64,000 nt of DNA from Streptomyces phaeolivaceus (GCF_009184865.1 NZ_CP045096.1:3596001-3660000); one strand, 5' to 3'. Shown: positions 16,154 through 25,124, counted from the stretch's first letter. Translations and numbers: made by a program. The notes: generated by a model from the sequence alone, not told the origin.

Positions 16154-17460
16154 GAGGAGGCGAAGATCGTCTTCTTCTGGCGCTCGATCGACGAGAGCAG
16201 GCTGTCGATGCCCTTGGGGTCACGGATGAACTTCTGCAGCGAGGGCTGCATCACGGTGGAGGTGAAGTCCGGACGGCTGTCGCGGTCCATGAACTGGGTG
16301 AGGCTCTTGGCGCCCGCGATCATCTCGTACGCCTTCTTCTGCAGCGGCGTGTACGACGAGGTGTCGGCGCCGGAGGCGGCGTGGACGACGCTCGGGTCGG
16401 CCTTGAGGTAGATGTCCTCGGCCTCCGTGGTGCCCAGGAACTCCAGGAGCTTGACGGCCTCGGCCTTGTTCTTGGGGCTCTTGCTCATCATGAAGCCGTC
16501 GGTGGGGGCCTCGACGGTGTCCTGGCCGTACGCCGGGTCGATCTCCGGGAAGGCGAAGAAGTCGAGGTCGTCCAGGTCGTCCTTGTTGGTGAACTGCTGC
16601 GCCACGAAGGTGCCCAGCAGGTACATGCCGGCCTTCTTCGACACCAGGGTCTGCGCGGCGTCCTGCCAGGTGCGGCCGACGGCGCCCTCCTGGTGGTACG
16701 GGAGCAGCTCGGCCCACAGGTCGAAGGCGGACTTCACCTTGGCGTCGGTCCAGGACGCCTTGCCCGCCATCAGCTCGACGTGGAAGTCGTAGCCGTTCTT
16801 GCGGAAGTTGATCTGGTCGAAGGTGCCGAGCGCGGGCCAGGCGTCCTTGTCACCGAAGGCGATCGGGGTGAGCCCGTCCTTCTTCATCTGCTTGCACAGG
16901 GCGATCAGCTGGTCCCACGTGGTGGGGACCTCGTAGCCCTTCTCCGCGAAGACGCTCTTGCGGTAGAAGAGCGCCCAGGGGTACGTGTACAGCGGCACGA
17001 AGTAGTACTTGCCGTCCTCGCCCTTGCTGAGCTTCTGCATCGCCTCGGGGAAGTTGCCCTGGATGGTCTTCCACACGTCGTCGATCGGCGAGGCCAGGCC
17101 CTTGGCCGCGAAGAACTGCATCCGGTAGCCCGCGAACCAGGTGAACACGTCGTCCGGGGTGCCCTGCAGATACGAGTTGATCTGCTCCTGGAAGGTGTTG
17201 GAGTCCTTGGTGTTCACATCGACCGTGATGCCGGACTTCTTCTTGTACGCCGCGTAGATCTCGGCGAACGCCTTCTTCGGAACCGGGTCGGACGCCTTGG
17301 ACCCGAGGGTGACGGACTTCGGGTCGGCGGCCGTGCCGCTGCCCCCGCAGGCGCTCAGCAAGGGAATGCCGGCGCCGAGCGCTGCCGCGCCGCCTATGCC
17401 GCGCAGCAGGGTGCGACGGCTGGGACCGGGCACGGCGAGACCGGAGGGTGTGAGATGCAT
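16150..17460 (-). CDS. Sugar-binding lipoprotein of the galactoside ABC transporter
   Basis: This 436-residue extracellular binding protein of the carbohydrate family 1 type has a Tat signal (RRTLLRG, arginines 15-16) followed by a lipobox LLSAC with Cys38, so it is probably exported folded and lipid-anchored. The start at 17460 has GGGAG six bases upstream; an upstream start at 17526 would add a non-conserved leader. It heads the five-gene operon, upstream of which lie a DeoR-like operator and 21-bp spaced direct repeats. It captures the oligosaccharide and delivers it to the two permeases. Confidence 0.9.
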   Translation of the reverse strand: MHLTPSGLAVPGPSRRTLLRGIGGAAALGAGIPLLSACGGSGTAADPKSVTLGSKASDPVPKKAFAEIYAAYKKKSGITVDVNTKDSNTFQEQINSYLQGTPDDVFTWFAGYRMQFFAAKGLASPIDDVWKTIQGNFPEAMQKLSKGEDGKYYFVPLYTYPWALFYRKSVFAEKGYEVPTTWDQLIALCKQMKKDGLTPIAFGDKDAWPALGTFDQINFRKNGYDFHVELMAGKASWTDAKVKSAFDLWAELLPYHQEGAVGRTWQDAAQTLVSKKAGMYLLGTFVAQQFTNKDDLDDLDFFAFPEIDPAYGQDTVEAPTDGFMMSKSPKNKAEAVKLLEFLGTTEAEDIYLKADPSVVHAASGADTSSYTPLQKKAYEMIAGAKSLTQFMDRDSRPDFTSTVMQPSLQKFIRDPKGIDSLLSSIERQKKTIFASS

Positions 17461-17512
17461 GTACGGCTCCCTGGGGGACAGGTGGTTCGGCCTCAATGGC
17501 CCTCGCCGGTGA

Positions 17513-17530
17513 CTGATCGAAAACAATCAG
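17513..17530. promoter_or_regulatory. Operator-like palindrome upstream of the galactoside operon
   Basis: CTGATCGAAAACAATCAG is an 18-bp quasi-palindrome. Read on the minus strand it is also two direct repeats (GTTTCTGATT, GTTTTCGATC) in the style of DeoR/GlpR-family operators. It lies about 52 bp before the start of the binding-protein gene, where a repressor would overlap the promoter. No DeoR-type gene is present in the window, so the regulator must be elsewhere. Confidence 0.5.
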
Positions 17531-17606
17531 AAACCAACTCGACCGAACACGGTGGCCGCCATAACAGCTCTATGTCATGTCATACGTCAAGACTTCTTGT
17601 CCCCCT

Positions 17607-17639
17607 TTGTTGAAACGTAATCCCTGGTTGTCGAAACGT
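17607..17639. promoter_or_regulatory. Direct repeats spaced exactly 21 bp
   Basis: TTGTTGAAACGT (17607-17618) and TTGTCGAAACGT (17628-17639) are 12-bp direct repeats with a 21-bp period, two turns of the helix, so a protein dimer would contact the same face. They lie about 150 bp upstream of the galactoside operon and 95-130 bp beyond the sensor kinase stop. They may be an activator site for the operon. The rest of 17461-17732 holds no gene. Confidence 0.4.
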
Positions 17640-17732
17640 GACCGTCACATACGTGAGCCACATCACTCACGGACATGACCGCACATACGGGACACAGCAA
17701 CCGCACAAGCCCGAACGCGCGGCTCCACGTGA

Positions 17733-19142
17733 TCATTTGAAGGCGGAGAGCGCCCTGTCGTGTTTGCGCCGGCGTAGGGAAGCGCCGCGATGTCCCCGGC
17801 GCTTCGACGGCCCGCCGTCCCGCGTCGCACCCCCGTTCAACTGGATCCAGATCCGCACCTCGGTACCGCCCAGCACCGATGATCCCAGGCGCACATCACC
17901 GCCGGTCGACTCGGCGAGTCGGCGGACGATGTCGAGGCCCAGACCGGTCGAGCCGTCGCTGCCCGAACCCCGGCCACGGGCCATCGCCGCCTCGGGGTCG
18001 ATGATGCCCGGCCCGGCGTCCGAGACCAGAACGATCACCGCGTCCTCGCCGTTGTGAACGTCGACAGCGAACGCCGTGCCCTCCGCCGTGTGCCGGAACA
18101 CATTGCCGAGGAGGGCGTCCAGCGCGGCGGCCAGGTCGGCTCTGGCGACCGGTATGCGGACCGGACGCTCCACGCCGGCCACCCGCCACTTGCGGCCCTC
18201 GTCCTCCGCGAGCGCCGACCAGAACGCCATCCGCTCCCGGACCACCTCGGCCGCGTCGCACCCGGCGCCGGGCCCCGCCACCGCCGTCTGCGGCTTGGCC
18301 TCCCGCGCCGTACGGATGATCGTGTCCACCTCCCGCTCCAACTGCTCGACCGCCGCCCGGGTCTGCTCGGCGGCCGGCCCGTCGCCGAGCGAGGCCGCGT
18401 TCAGCCGCAGCACGGTCAGCGGGGTCCGCAGCCGGTGCGACAGGTCCGCCGCCAGCTCCCGCTCGTTCGCCAGCAGCTGGACCACCTGGTCGGCCATCGC
18501 GTTGAACGCCACCGCCGCCAGCCGCAGCTCCTTCGGCCCCTTCTCGGGCACCCGCGCGCCCAGCTGCCCCTCCCCCAGCTCGTGCGCGCTCTCCACCAGC
18601 CGCCGCGCGGGCCCGACCATCCGCACCCCGAGCCGGTCGGCCACCGCCACCGAGCCGACGATCAGCGCGAGGCCCACCCCGGCGAGCACCGCCCAGGCCG
18701 TCGCGACCCCGTTGCTCACCTCCGACTCGGGCACGAACACCTCGACGACCGCTATCTCGCCGGAGCTGAGCGCGGTGGGCTGGAGCAGGGTGGACCCGCC
18801 CGGCGCCTCCGTGGTGGAGGCCCGGCCCAGCTTCCGCACGGTCGCGATGTCCCCGTCGGAGGCGCGCTGCCGGCCCAGGTCGAGCGCGCCGGACCCGGCG
18901 CCGTCCGCCGGTATGTGCACCGCCATCCCGTCGTCCGACCCGGCCGAGGCGACGACCCGCTCCAGCTGCTCCCGGTCGGTGGTGATGGAGAGCGCCGGAG
19001 CGATCGCGGCGGCCTCCCGCTCGGCGTTGGAGAAGGCCCGGTCCCGTGCCATCTCCTTGATGACCAGCCCGAGCGGCACCGCGAAGGCCACCACGACCAT
19101 CGCCGTCACCGCCAGGCACACCTTCACCAGCGCCCACCTCAT
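17733..19142 (-). CDS. Sensor histidine kinase
   Basis: This 469-residue membrane kinase has a first transmembrane segment at about 7-29, an extracytoplasmic sensing region of about 115 residues and a second segment at about 146-168. A HAMP linker follows. The phospho-acceptor His236 lies in DLSHRLRTPL, and the C-terminal ATPase domain has N-box, DAGPGI and GSTGLGLDIVRRL motifs. Its ATG overlaps the stop of the response regulator by 4 bp (19139-19142). It signals to the adjacent OmpR-type regulator. The stimulus is unknown; no operon next to it proves a target. Confidence 0.92.
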   Translation of the reverse strand: MRWALVKVCLAVTAMVVVAFAVPLGLVIKEMARDRAFSNAEREAAAIAPALSITTDREQLERVVASAGSDDGMAVHIPADGAGSGALDLGRQRASDGDIATVRKLGRASTTEAPGGSTLLQPTALSSGEIAVVEVFVPESEVSNGVATAWAVLAGVGLALIVGSVAVADRLGVRMVGPARRLVESAHELGEGQLGARVPEKGPKELRLAAVAFNAMADQVVQLLANERELAADLSHRLRTPLTVLRLNAASLGDGPAAEQTRAAVEQLEREVDTIIRTAREAKPQTAVAGPGAGCDAAEVVRERMAFWSALAEDEGRKWRVAGVERPVRIPVARADLAAALDALLGNVFRHTAEGTAFAVDVHNGEDAVIVLVSDAGPGIIDPEAAMARGRGSGSDGSTGLGLDIVRRLAESTGGDVRLGSSVLGGTEVRIWIQLNGGATRDGGPSKRRGHRGASLRRRKHDRALSAFK

Positions 19143-19843
19143 GGCCGCACCCCCGCCCCCGGCGGCTCCAGCTTCACGCCGACGCCCCGAAGGGTGTGCA
19201 GATAGCGGGGCTTCGCCGCCGTCTCCCCCAACTTCCGCCGCAGCCACGACAGATGCACGTCGATGGTCTGGTCGTCCCCGTACGACTGCTGCCACACCTC
19301 CGCCAGCAGCTCCTTGCGCGGGACGACGACACCGGGCCGGCCGGCGAGGAAGGCGAGCAGGTCGAACTCCCGCCGGGTGAGGTCCAGTCGTACCCCGTCC
19401 AACTCGGCCTGGCGGCGCAGCGGATCGATCGCGAGGCCGCCGACGCGGATGACCGTGGACGGCGGCGTCTCACCGGACGAGGCACGGGAACGGCGCAGCA
19501 CGGCGGCCATCCGGGCGGACAGATGCTCGACCGAGAACGGCTTGGTCAGATAGTCGTCCGCGCCCGCGTTCAGCAGCCGGACGATCTCCGACTCGTCGTC
19601 CCGGGCGGTCGCGATGATCACCGGGACGTCCGTGATGCCGCGCAGCATCTTCAGCGCCTCCGAGCCGTCGAGGTCGGGCAGCCCGAGGTCGAGGATGACC
19701 ACGTCGAAACGGACGTGCGCGACCTCGCGCAGCGCCTCCAGGGCCGTACCGACGCTGCGCACGGTGTGTGCGGCGTCCGTCAGATGCCTGATCAGCGCCG
19801 AGCGTACGAACTGGTCGTCCTCGACCACGAGCACACTTGCCAT
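19139..19843 (-). CDS. OmpR-family response regulator
   Basis: This 234-residue protein has a receiver domain with phosphorylation site Asp52 (VVILDLGLPD), acidic pocket VVEDDQ and conserved Lys in DDYLTKPF. A winged-helix DNA-binding domain follows (LTRREFDLLAFLAGRPG, then DQTIDVHLSWLRRKL). The start at 19843 (MASVLVVEDD) is used rather than 19852. It is the first gene of the two-gene system and lies 123 bp from a divergent secreted-protein gene, a possible target. Confidence 0.92.
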   Translation of the reverse strand: MASVLVVEDDQFVRSALIRHLTDAAHTVRSVGTALEALREVAHVRFDVVILDLGLPDLDGSEALKMLRGITDVPVIIATARDDESEIVRLLNAGADDYLTKPFSVEHLSARMAAVLRRSRASSGETPPSTVIRVGGLAIDPLRRQAELDGVRLDLTRREFDLLAFLAGRPGVVVPRKELLAEVWQQSYGDDQTIDVHLSWLRRKLGETAAKPRYLHTLRGVGVKLEPPGAGVRP

Positions 19844-19966
19844 GCGCCGCACCGTACGCCAAACGGGGCGGGCCGGTCGGGGCCTGTGGATAACTCACGC
19901 GACCCCGACGCGAACCCCTGCTCGACCCCGCCACGGCCACGACACCACTGGGGCCGGTGGGGCAGT

Positions 19967-20551
19967 ATGGCCGCGATGCGCAGAGGACTCCTACACGTAC
20001 TGGCATGGCTGCTCGCCACGGGCGCGGCGGTCACCTTGTCGTGGTGGGGCGTCCACACGGTGATGGCCGGCACGGCGTACGACCCGCCCCGCGCCCTCCC
20101 GATCACGGCCGCCGACTCCCGGGCCCAGGGGGCGCCCGCGCCGGTCACCGCGACACCGCTCCCGGAGCCGTCGAGAAGCGCGGCGGAACGGCAGGAGGGT
20201 GACGACGGCGAGCGGTCCCCGACCCTCTCCGGTCCCTCGCCGTCCCCGTCGAAGCCGTCCACACCCTCCAAGTCCGCGACGCCCGGCCCCGGTTCGGGCA
20301 CCGGCGCGCCGGCGGGGTCGGCCGACTCGGGGGAGGTGAAGGCCTACGACACCGAGGGCGGCCGGGTGGTCCTCTCGCTCGCCGAGGACTACGCGACCCT
20401 CGTGTCGGCGACGCCCGGCTCGGGCTGGTCGATGCAGGTGTGGAAGACGGAGACCTGGATCCGGGTCGACTTCGCGGCCGGCGCGGACCGGGTGTCGGTC
20501 TTCTGCACCTGGCACGACAGCGCGCCCCAGGTGGACGTGCAGAACTTCTGA
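19967..20551 (+). CDS. Secreted or membrane-anchored protein of unknown function
   Basis: This 194-residue protein has an N-terminal hydrophobic segment (about residues 9-31) that may be a signal anchor. A 75-residue linker rich in Pro, Ser, Thr and Ala follows. The compact C-terminal domain of about 75 residues contains two Trp-rich strands (SMQVWKTETWIRVDF, SVFCTWHD). ATG at 19967 has GGTGGGG at proper spacing; the ATG at 19976 is an alternative. It is divergent from the two-component system, so it may be its target or an accessory sensor. I do not recognise a family. Confidence 0.75.
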   Translation: MAAMRRGLLHVLAWLLATGAAVTLSWWGVHTVMAGTAYDPPRALPITAADSRAQGAPAPVTATPLPEPSRSAAERQEGDDGERSPTLSGPSPSPSKPSTPSKSATPGPGSGTGAPAGSADSGEVKAYDTEGGRVVLSLAEDYATLVSATPGSGWSMQVWKTETWIRVDFAAGADRVSVFCTWHDSAPQVDVQNF

Positions 20552-20570
20552 CGCCCGGGGGCCCGCGACC

Positions 20571-21443
20571 TCAGCGGAACACCGACGGCGGCGGAGCCGG
20601 TGAGGCCACCGCCCCCGCGTCCGTCACCGGGACCGCGCCACCCGTGAAGTCGGTGAGCGCCCGGCCGTGTTCGACACGGCCGGGGTGCGGGTCGGAGGCG
20701 GCGCGGCGGGTCAACTCGGCGACGGGGAGCGGGTGGTCGGAGGCGACGAGAACCGCGTTGCCGAAGCGTCTGCCCCGCAGCACGGTGGGGTCGGCGACGA
20801 GCGCCAGCTCCGGGAAGACCACGGCGGCGGTGGCGATCTGGCCGCGCAGATGGGCCAGCGGCGGGCCGTCGGCGAGATTGGCGGCGTAGAGCCCGCCGGG
20901 CTTCACCACCCGCCGTACGTCCGTGAGGAACTCCGTCGACGTCAAGTGCGCCGGGGTGCGCGCCGCGCTGAACACATCCGCGATCACCAGGTCCGCCCAC
21001 CCGTCGGGCACCTTGGCGAGCCCTTCGCGCGCGTCCGTCGACCGCACCCGTACCCGCGCGTTCGGGTCCAACGGCAGCTCCCGCCGGACCAGTTGGACGA
21101 GGGCCGCGTCGCGCTCGACGATCTGCTGGGTGGAGCGGGGGCGGGTGGCGGCGACGTAGCGGGCGAGGGTGAAGGCGCCCCCGCCGAGATGCACGGCGTG
21201 CACGGGCCGCCCGGCCGGGGCGACGAGATCGATCACATGCCCGAGCCGCCGCTGATACTCGAAGGACAGATACGCCGGGTCGTCGAGATCGACATGCGAC
21301 TGCGGCGCCCCGTCGACCAGCAAGGTCCACGCCCGAGCCCGGTCCGGATCCGGCACCAGCTCGGCGAGACCCCCGTCGATCTCCTCGACCACGGCGTCAG
21401 CACCCTGCCCACGCCGCCCACGCCCCTGCTTCGACCTGCCCAT
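20571..21443 (-). CDS. Spermidine synthase-like methyltransferase-fold protein
   Basis: This 290-residue protein has the Rossmann fold of polyamine aminopropyltransferases: the nucleotide loop HAVHLGGGAFTLARY, an acidic residue after the second strand (IVERDAALV), DARE in the third, and VIADVFSA in place of the classical catalytic DSTD-type loop. The catalytic aspartates of true spermidine synthase are only partly retained, so the activity may be different. A basic, Gly-rich N-terminus precedes it. The gene converges with the secreted-protein gene 19 bp away. Streptomyces genomes commonly carry such fused or divergent members of unknown role. Confidence 0.75.
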   Translation of the reverse strand: MGRSKQGRGRRGQGADAVVEEIDGGLAELVPDPDRARAWTLLVDGAPQSHVDLDDPAYLSFEYQRRLGHVIDLVAPAGRPVHAVHLGGGAFTLARYVAATRPRSTQQIVERDAALVQLVRRELPLDPNARVRVRSTDAREGLAKVPDGWADLVIADVFSAARTPAHLTSTEFLTDVRRVVKPGGLYAANLADGPPLAHLRGQIATAAVVFPELALVADPTVLRGRRFGNAVLVASDHPLPVAELTRRAASDPHPGRVEHGRALTDFTGGAVPVTDAGAVASPAPPPSVFR

Positions 21444-21591
21444 GGGCCCATTATCGAACGGGGGGGCACCCTGGACGCGCCCTGAAGGGGCGCGGGGCCG
21501 TGACATATGCGGCTCCGCCGCGTGGGCGCGATCAGCTACGACGGGCCCGCAGCCGCAAACGAACGGAACCCCTACGGCGACGGGGCGCACC

Positions 21592-21966
21592 TCACCGACA
21601 GTTGTCCGCCGCCTCGATCAACCGCGCCGCCTCATCCAGCGCGGCACGAAGCACCGTCGGATCAGTCGCGAGGTCCGTCTCACCCGGCGGCAACAACCAC
21701 CCCGCCCCCTCCGGAGGAGCCAGCACGGCCCCCCGCCCATCGCTCTGCGTACACGTACTCCCCGGCACGTCCCACGCGTCCGCCGTACCCGGCGGCACCA
21801 GAAATCCAAGAGTGTCGCACGCGTCGTCATGCAGAACGGGCCCGACCGTCATGACGGGCCCCACCGCGTCGACAGCGCCCCGGCGGAGGATGTCGACCGC
21901 CTCCAGCCCCTGCCGCGCGGGCACGGTCACCAGGTCGCATTCGGAACGGGGTTCGAGATTCTTCAT
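21592..21966 (-). CDS. Conserved hypothetical protein
   Basis: This 124-residue protein starts MKNLEPRSECDLVTVPARQGLEAV and has a Pro/Gly-rich centre (GFLVPPGTADAWDVPGS) and a C-terminal helix (DPTVLRAALDEAARLIEAADNC). It resembles, weakly, the N-terminal part of actinobacterial primase-polymerase-like proteins, such as the gene at 31067. It is divergent from the XRE-repeat regulator. Codon use is normal for a Streptomyces gene and the length is credible. No function can be assigned. Confidence 0.65.
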   Translation of the reverse strand: MKNLEPRSECDLVTVPARQGLEAVDILRRGAVDAVGPVMTVGPVLHDDACDTLGFLVPPGTADAWDVPGSTCTQSDGRGAVLAPPEGAGWLLPPGETDLATDPTVLRAALDEAARLIEAADNCR

Positions 21967-22224
21967 CCGGGCCTCCCACGCCTACCAGCGCCCTGCCCAA
22001 CGCGCCACTCCGTCAACGGCTACGGCGAAACTGCGCCGCAAAGGATGGCAGTTCATGGCAGATCCAGGATGAGATATCCGGTTTGTAGCCAAACCTCGCG
22101 TGGAGGCCCCGATCGGGCGGGTACGTTCTTGCCCCGCCGGACACAGCGGAACCAACCGTGCAGCACGCACACAATTCCGTATGACTCCGGCATGGTTCGA
22201 CGGTTCGCGAGAGAGGGCCCGGCC

Positions 22225-23736
22225 ATGGCGTCGTCAGCGGTGACCTCGTCCCAGTTCCCCCGTCCACAGCGGCCGAACCTCGCGTTCAGGCGGCTGCGCG
22301 GGCAGCGATCGCCGGGCGAGTTCGCCGCGGCGGTACGGCGGGCCGCGCACGAGATCGGCGAGCGGGTGAGCTGTGACGCGCGGTACGTCGGGCGGGTCGA
22401 GGCGGGTGAGATCCGCTGCCCCAACTACGCATACGAACGGGTGTTCTTGCACATGTTCCCCGGCCGGACACTGACCGACCTGGGGTTCGCGCCCCGCGCG
22501 GAGGTACGCGGTCGGGGGGCGCGCCCCGCCGAGGAGGCGCCCTCCCCTCGCAACAAGAGCCGCTCGCACTCCTCACATGGAACGAGGGGTGAGACGGAGG
22601 GGGCGTACGAGCCGTATGACACGCAGGAGATGTACGACATGCAGGACCCGCGGGGCGACACGGGCTATGTGCGCGGCCGGCGGGGCACGCAGCACACGTA
22701 CCAGAACCACGAGGAGAGCGACGTGCAACGTCGCGCGTTCATGACCGGAGGCACCGCCGCGATGGCGGCGGCCTCGTTCGGCCCCTTCGCCCTGGGGGGC
22801 ACGGCCTCGGCCACGGGCCGTCCCGTGCACCGGGCGGGCACGGGGGAGGCGGGGGCCCTCGAAGCCGCCGTACGCAAGATCCGGCTGCTCGACGACCGGC
22901 ACGGGGCGGACGGGCTGTACCGCAGGGCCTCGGCGCCGCTGCGGGCGGCGTACGCGCTGCTCGACGCGGGCACCACCCGGCAGGCCACCGCCGACCGGCT
23001 GTACTCGGGGGCGGGCGAACTGGCCATCTCCGTGGGCTGGTTGGCCCATGACTCGGGGCGCTTCGACGACGCCCGCTCACACTACGCGGAGGCCCTCGCC
23101 ACCGCCCGGATGGCGGGGGACGCGGGGCTGGAGGCGCACGCGTTCTGCAACACGGCGTTCCTCGCGCGCGACGCGGGCCGGCCGCGCGAGGCGGTGCGCG
23201 CCGCGCAGGCCGCGCAGCGGGTCGCCCGGCCGCTGGGCTCGCCCCGGCTGATGTCCCTGCTGGCGCTGCGGGAGGCGGGCGGCTGGGCCGGGCTCGCCGA
23301 CCGCACGGGCTGCGCGCAGGCGCTGGCCCGCGCCCACGCCCTGTTCGGGCGCGGGGCGTCCGAGGCCGATCCGGAGTGGATGAGCTTCTACGGGGAGGCC
23401 GAGCTGGAGGGCCTGGAGGCGCAGTGCTGGTCCACGCTGGGCGACTGGCCCCGGGCCGCCCGGCACGCGCGCCGGGCCGCCGGTACGCAGAACCCGCACT
23501 TCACCCGGAACATCGCGCTCTACACCGCCGAGCTGGCCGACGACCTCGCGCGCGGGGGGCGTCCCGACGAGGCCTCGGCGGCCGGTATGCGGGTCCTGGA
23601 CCTCCTCGACGAGGTCCAGTCCTCCCGCGTCCAGCAGATGCTGGCGGGCACGGCCCGGGTACTGCTGCCGCACCGCCGGGCATCGGGGGTGTCGGCGTTC
23701 CTGGAACGGCACGCGGGGGTCGCACGGACGGCATAG
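22225..23736 (+). CDS. XRE-like regulator with C-terminal helical repeats
   Basis: This 503-residue protein has an N-terminal helix-turn-helix-like region (about residues 18-95: LRGQRSPGEFAAAVRRAA, then CDARYVGRVEAGEIRCPNYAYERV). A low-complexity linker rich in Tyr, Asp and Glu follows (125-165), then a Tat-like stretch VQRRAFMTGGTAAMAAASFG (168-187). The C-terminal half is TPR-like repeats. The motif sits far from the N-terminus, so it is unlikely to drive export, and similar internal motifs are usual in actinobacterial XRE-repeat regulators. Start 22225 has GAGAGGG eight bases upstream. It probably controls differentiation or metabolism through peptide or protein binding at the repeats. Confidence 0.8.
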   Translation: MASSAVTSSQFPRPQRPNLAFRRLRGQRSPGEFAAAVRRAAHEIGERVSCDARYVGRVEAGEIRCPNYAYERVFLHMFPGRTLTDLGFAPRAEVRGRGARPAEEAPSPRNKSRSHSSHGTRGETEGAYEPYDTQEMYDMQDPRGDTGYVRGRRGTQHTYQNHEESDVQRRAFMTGGTAAMAAASFGPFALGGTASATGRPVHRAGTGEAGALEAAVRKIRLLDDRHGADGLYRRASAPLRAAYALLDAGTTRQATADRLYSGAGELAISVGWLAHDSGRFDDARSHYAEALATARMAGDAGLEAHAFCNTAFLARDAGRPREAVRAAQAAQRVARPLGSPRLMSLLALREAGGWAGLADRTGCAQALARAHALFGRGASEADPEWMSFYGEAELEGLEAQCWSTLGDWPRAARHARRAAGTQNPHFTRNIALYTAELADDLARGGRPDEASAAGMRVLDLLDEVQSSRVQQMLAGTARVLLPHRRASGVSAFLERHAGVARTA

Positions 23737-23753
23737 CGGCCCGTTCGCGGACG

Positions 23754-23856
23754 CGGACGCGGACGCGGACCGGATCGGTAATCACCAGCCCGTCAGCCCG
23801 CCGGTCCGCCGGTCCGCCGGTCCGCCGGTCCGCCGATCCGCCGATCCGCCGATCCG
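23754..23856. repeat. Short tandem repeats in the regulator/LUD intergenic gap
   Basis: Two simple arrays fill the gap. A hexamer (GGACGC, about four copies) lies at 23754-23772. An 8-bp unit (CGCCGGTC, drifting to CGCCGATC, about seven copies) runs from about 23798 to 23856. The second array ends exactly at the stop of the broken LUD gene. They look like slippage-generated microsatellites and contain no coding frame. Confidence 0.7.
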
Positions 23857-24226
23857 TCAGTATCCGATGTCCTCTCGGAGGAGCAGCACCGTGCCACGCC
23901 CCGGGTGGGGCTCCGCGTTGAGGACGAGCAGGCGGTTGACGGCGCCGGGCACCCCGTACGCCTCCTGCGCGCGGGTGTTCTCCAGCGGGAGGGCGTACTC
24001 CTCGACGCGGCGCGGCGCCGTGCTCAGGTCGGGCACCACCTTCTGCGCGCCGACGATCCGGACGGCGTGCGCGGCGCCGCCCGCGTCGGCGGGGAGCTGG
24101 CTGCCGCTGCCCGAGGCGAGGACGAGCGAGCCGGTCTCGGTGACGGCGGCGAGCCGGATCGTGCCGGGGTGGGTGGTCCGCGCGAAGAAGTCCCACCGGC
24201 CCTGGAACCGCTCGCGACCTGGTCCA
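23857..24226 (-). pseudogene. LUD-domain protein, C-terminal remnant
   Basis: The last ~110 codons read as the end of a LutC/LUD-type protein: TETGSLVLASGSGSQLP, IVGAQKVVPDLSTA and a conserved tail GTVLLLREDIGY. LUD proteins take part in lactate or related redox metabolism. The start and N-terminal half are missing. Upstream of about 24226 the frame continues into non-conserved sequence that on the other strand looks like the end of a different gene. The fragment appears to be the product of a deletion that joined two genes. Confidence 0.6.
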
Positions 24227-24281
24227 CCGCATCCGGGCGGTGCGCAACCCCGAGAAGCTCCGCCCCTGGCGCACCGGCTGA
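24213..24281 (+). pseudogene. Possible 3' remnant of an unknown gene
   Basis: On the plus strand a 22-codon frame reads RDLVHRIRAVRNPEKLRPW and ends RTG-stop at 24281. It has the look of a natural protein C-terminus, with no start, and abuts the LUD fragment that runs the other way. It may be the end of the gene whose body was lost in the same deletion. Evidence is only compositional. Confidence 0.25.
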
Positions 24282-24332
24282 GGAACGTCGAGGAGCGCTC
24301 GGGACCGGCTGAGGAGCGCTCCGCGACAGGCC

Positions 24333-24929
24333 CTAGCCGACCAGGTGGCCGGTGTCGTTCCAGGACTCGATCGCCGGGTCGCCGTAGGCCCAGCCGAGGA
24401 CCGACAGGGACGTCGGGTTGAGGCGGACGCGGGCGGCGAAGGTGAGGTCGAGGCCGAGCCAGCGCGCGGCTATGGACCGCAGGATGTGCCCGTGGGCGAA
24501 GACCAGCACATCGCGGTCCCCGCCGCGCGCCCACGCCACCACCTCGTCCGCGCGCGCGGAGAGCTGGTCGAGGGTCTCCCCCTCCGGCACACCGTCGCGC
24601 CACATGAGCCAGCCGGGGCGGAAGGCCTGGATCTCGGCGGGCGTGAGTCCCTCGTACGCCCCGTAGTCCACCTCCATGAGCGTGTCCCACTCGGTGGCCC
24701 GCTCGCCGAAGCCGGCCAGTTGGCATGTCTCACGCGCGCGGGAGAGGGGACTCGTGCGGACGTCGACACCGGGCAGCCCGTCCAGGGGCGACCGGTGGAG
24801 GCGCTCCCCGAGAAGCTTGGCACCGCGCCGGCCCTCTTCGAGGAGCGGGATGTCCGTCCTGCCGGTGTGCTTCCCGAGCAGGGACCATTCCGTCTGTCCG
24901 TGTCGGGCCAGCAGGATGCGCGGTGCCAT
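24333..24929 (-). CDS. Histidine phosphatase family protein
   Basis: This 198-residue protein has the phosphoglycerate-mutase-like RHG motif ([11 protein letters not shown], residues 6-16), a conserved arginine in [10 protein letters not shown] and the second catalytic histidine in VFAHGHILR, with Glu in the [10 protein letters not shown] loop as proton donor. Such enzymes dephosphorylate small molecules or proteins. Start 24929 has AAAGG about six bases upstream. It is divergent from the PAP2 phosphatase. The substrate is not evident. Confidence 0.88.
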   Translation of the reverse strand: MAPRILLARHGQTEWSLLGKHTGRTDIPLLEEGRRGAKLLGERLHRSPLDGLPGVDVRTSPLSRARETCQLAGFGERATEWDTLMEVDYGAYEGLTPAEIQAFRPGWLMWRDGVPEGETLDQLSARADEVVAWARGGDRDVLVFAHGHILRSIAARWLGLDLTFAARVRLNPTSLSVLGWAYGDPAIESWNDTGHLVG

Positions 24930-25124
24930 GAGCGGCCTTTCAGGATGCCTTCGGGGAGAAGGGAGAAATCGGAGGCGGATGTCTCCATCATCGCTCACGC
25001 TGTCGGGGGGCAACCCAAGAGGCGATCCCAGCGTCTTGGACATCGTCTTGCTCAAGGGCCACAGCAGCACCACACATAGATGAACATCGACGCGTACAGG
25101 CGACAGATGGGGGAGGACGTTCGG

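Noticed and set aside
23798..23856. Tandem 8-bp repeat as a CRISPR array
   Set aside because: Units are adjacent with no spacers and no cas genes are near; it is a microsatellite.
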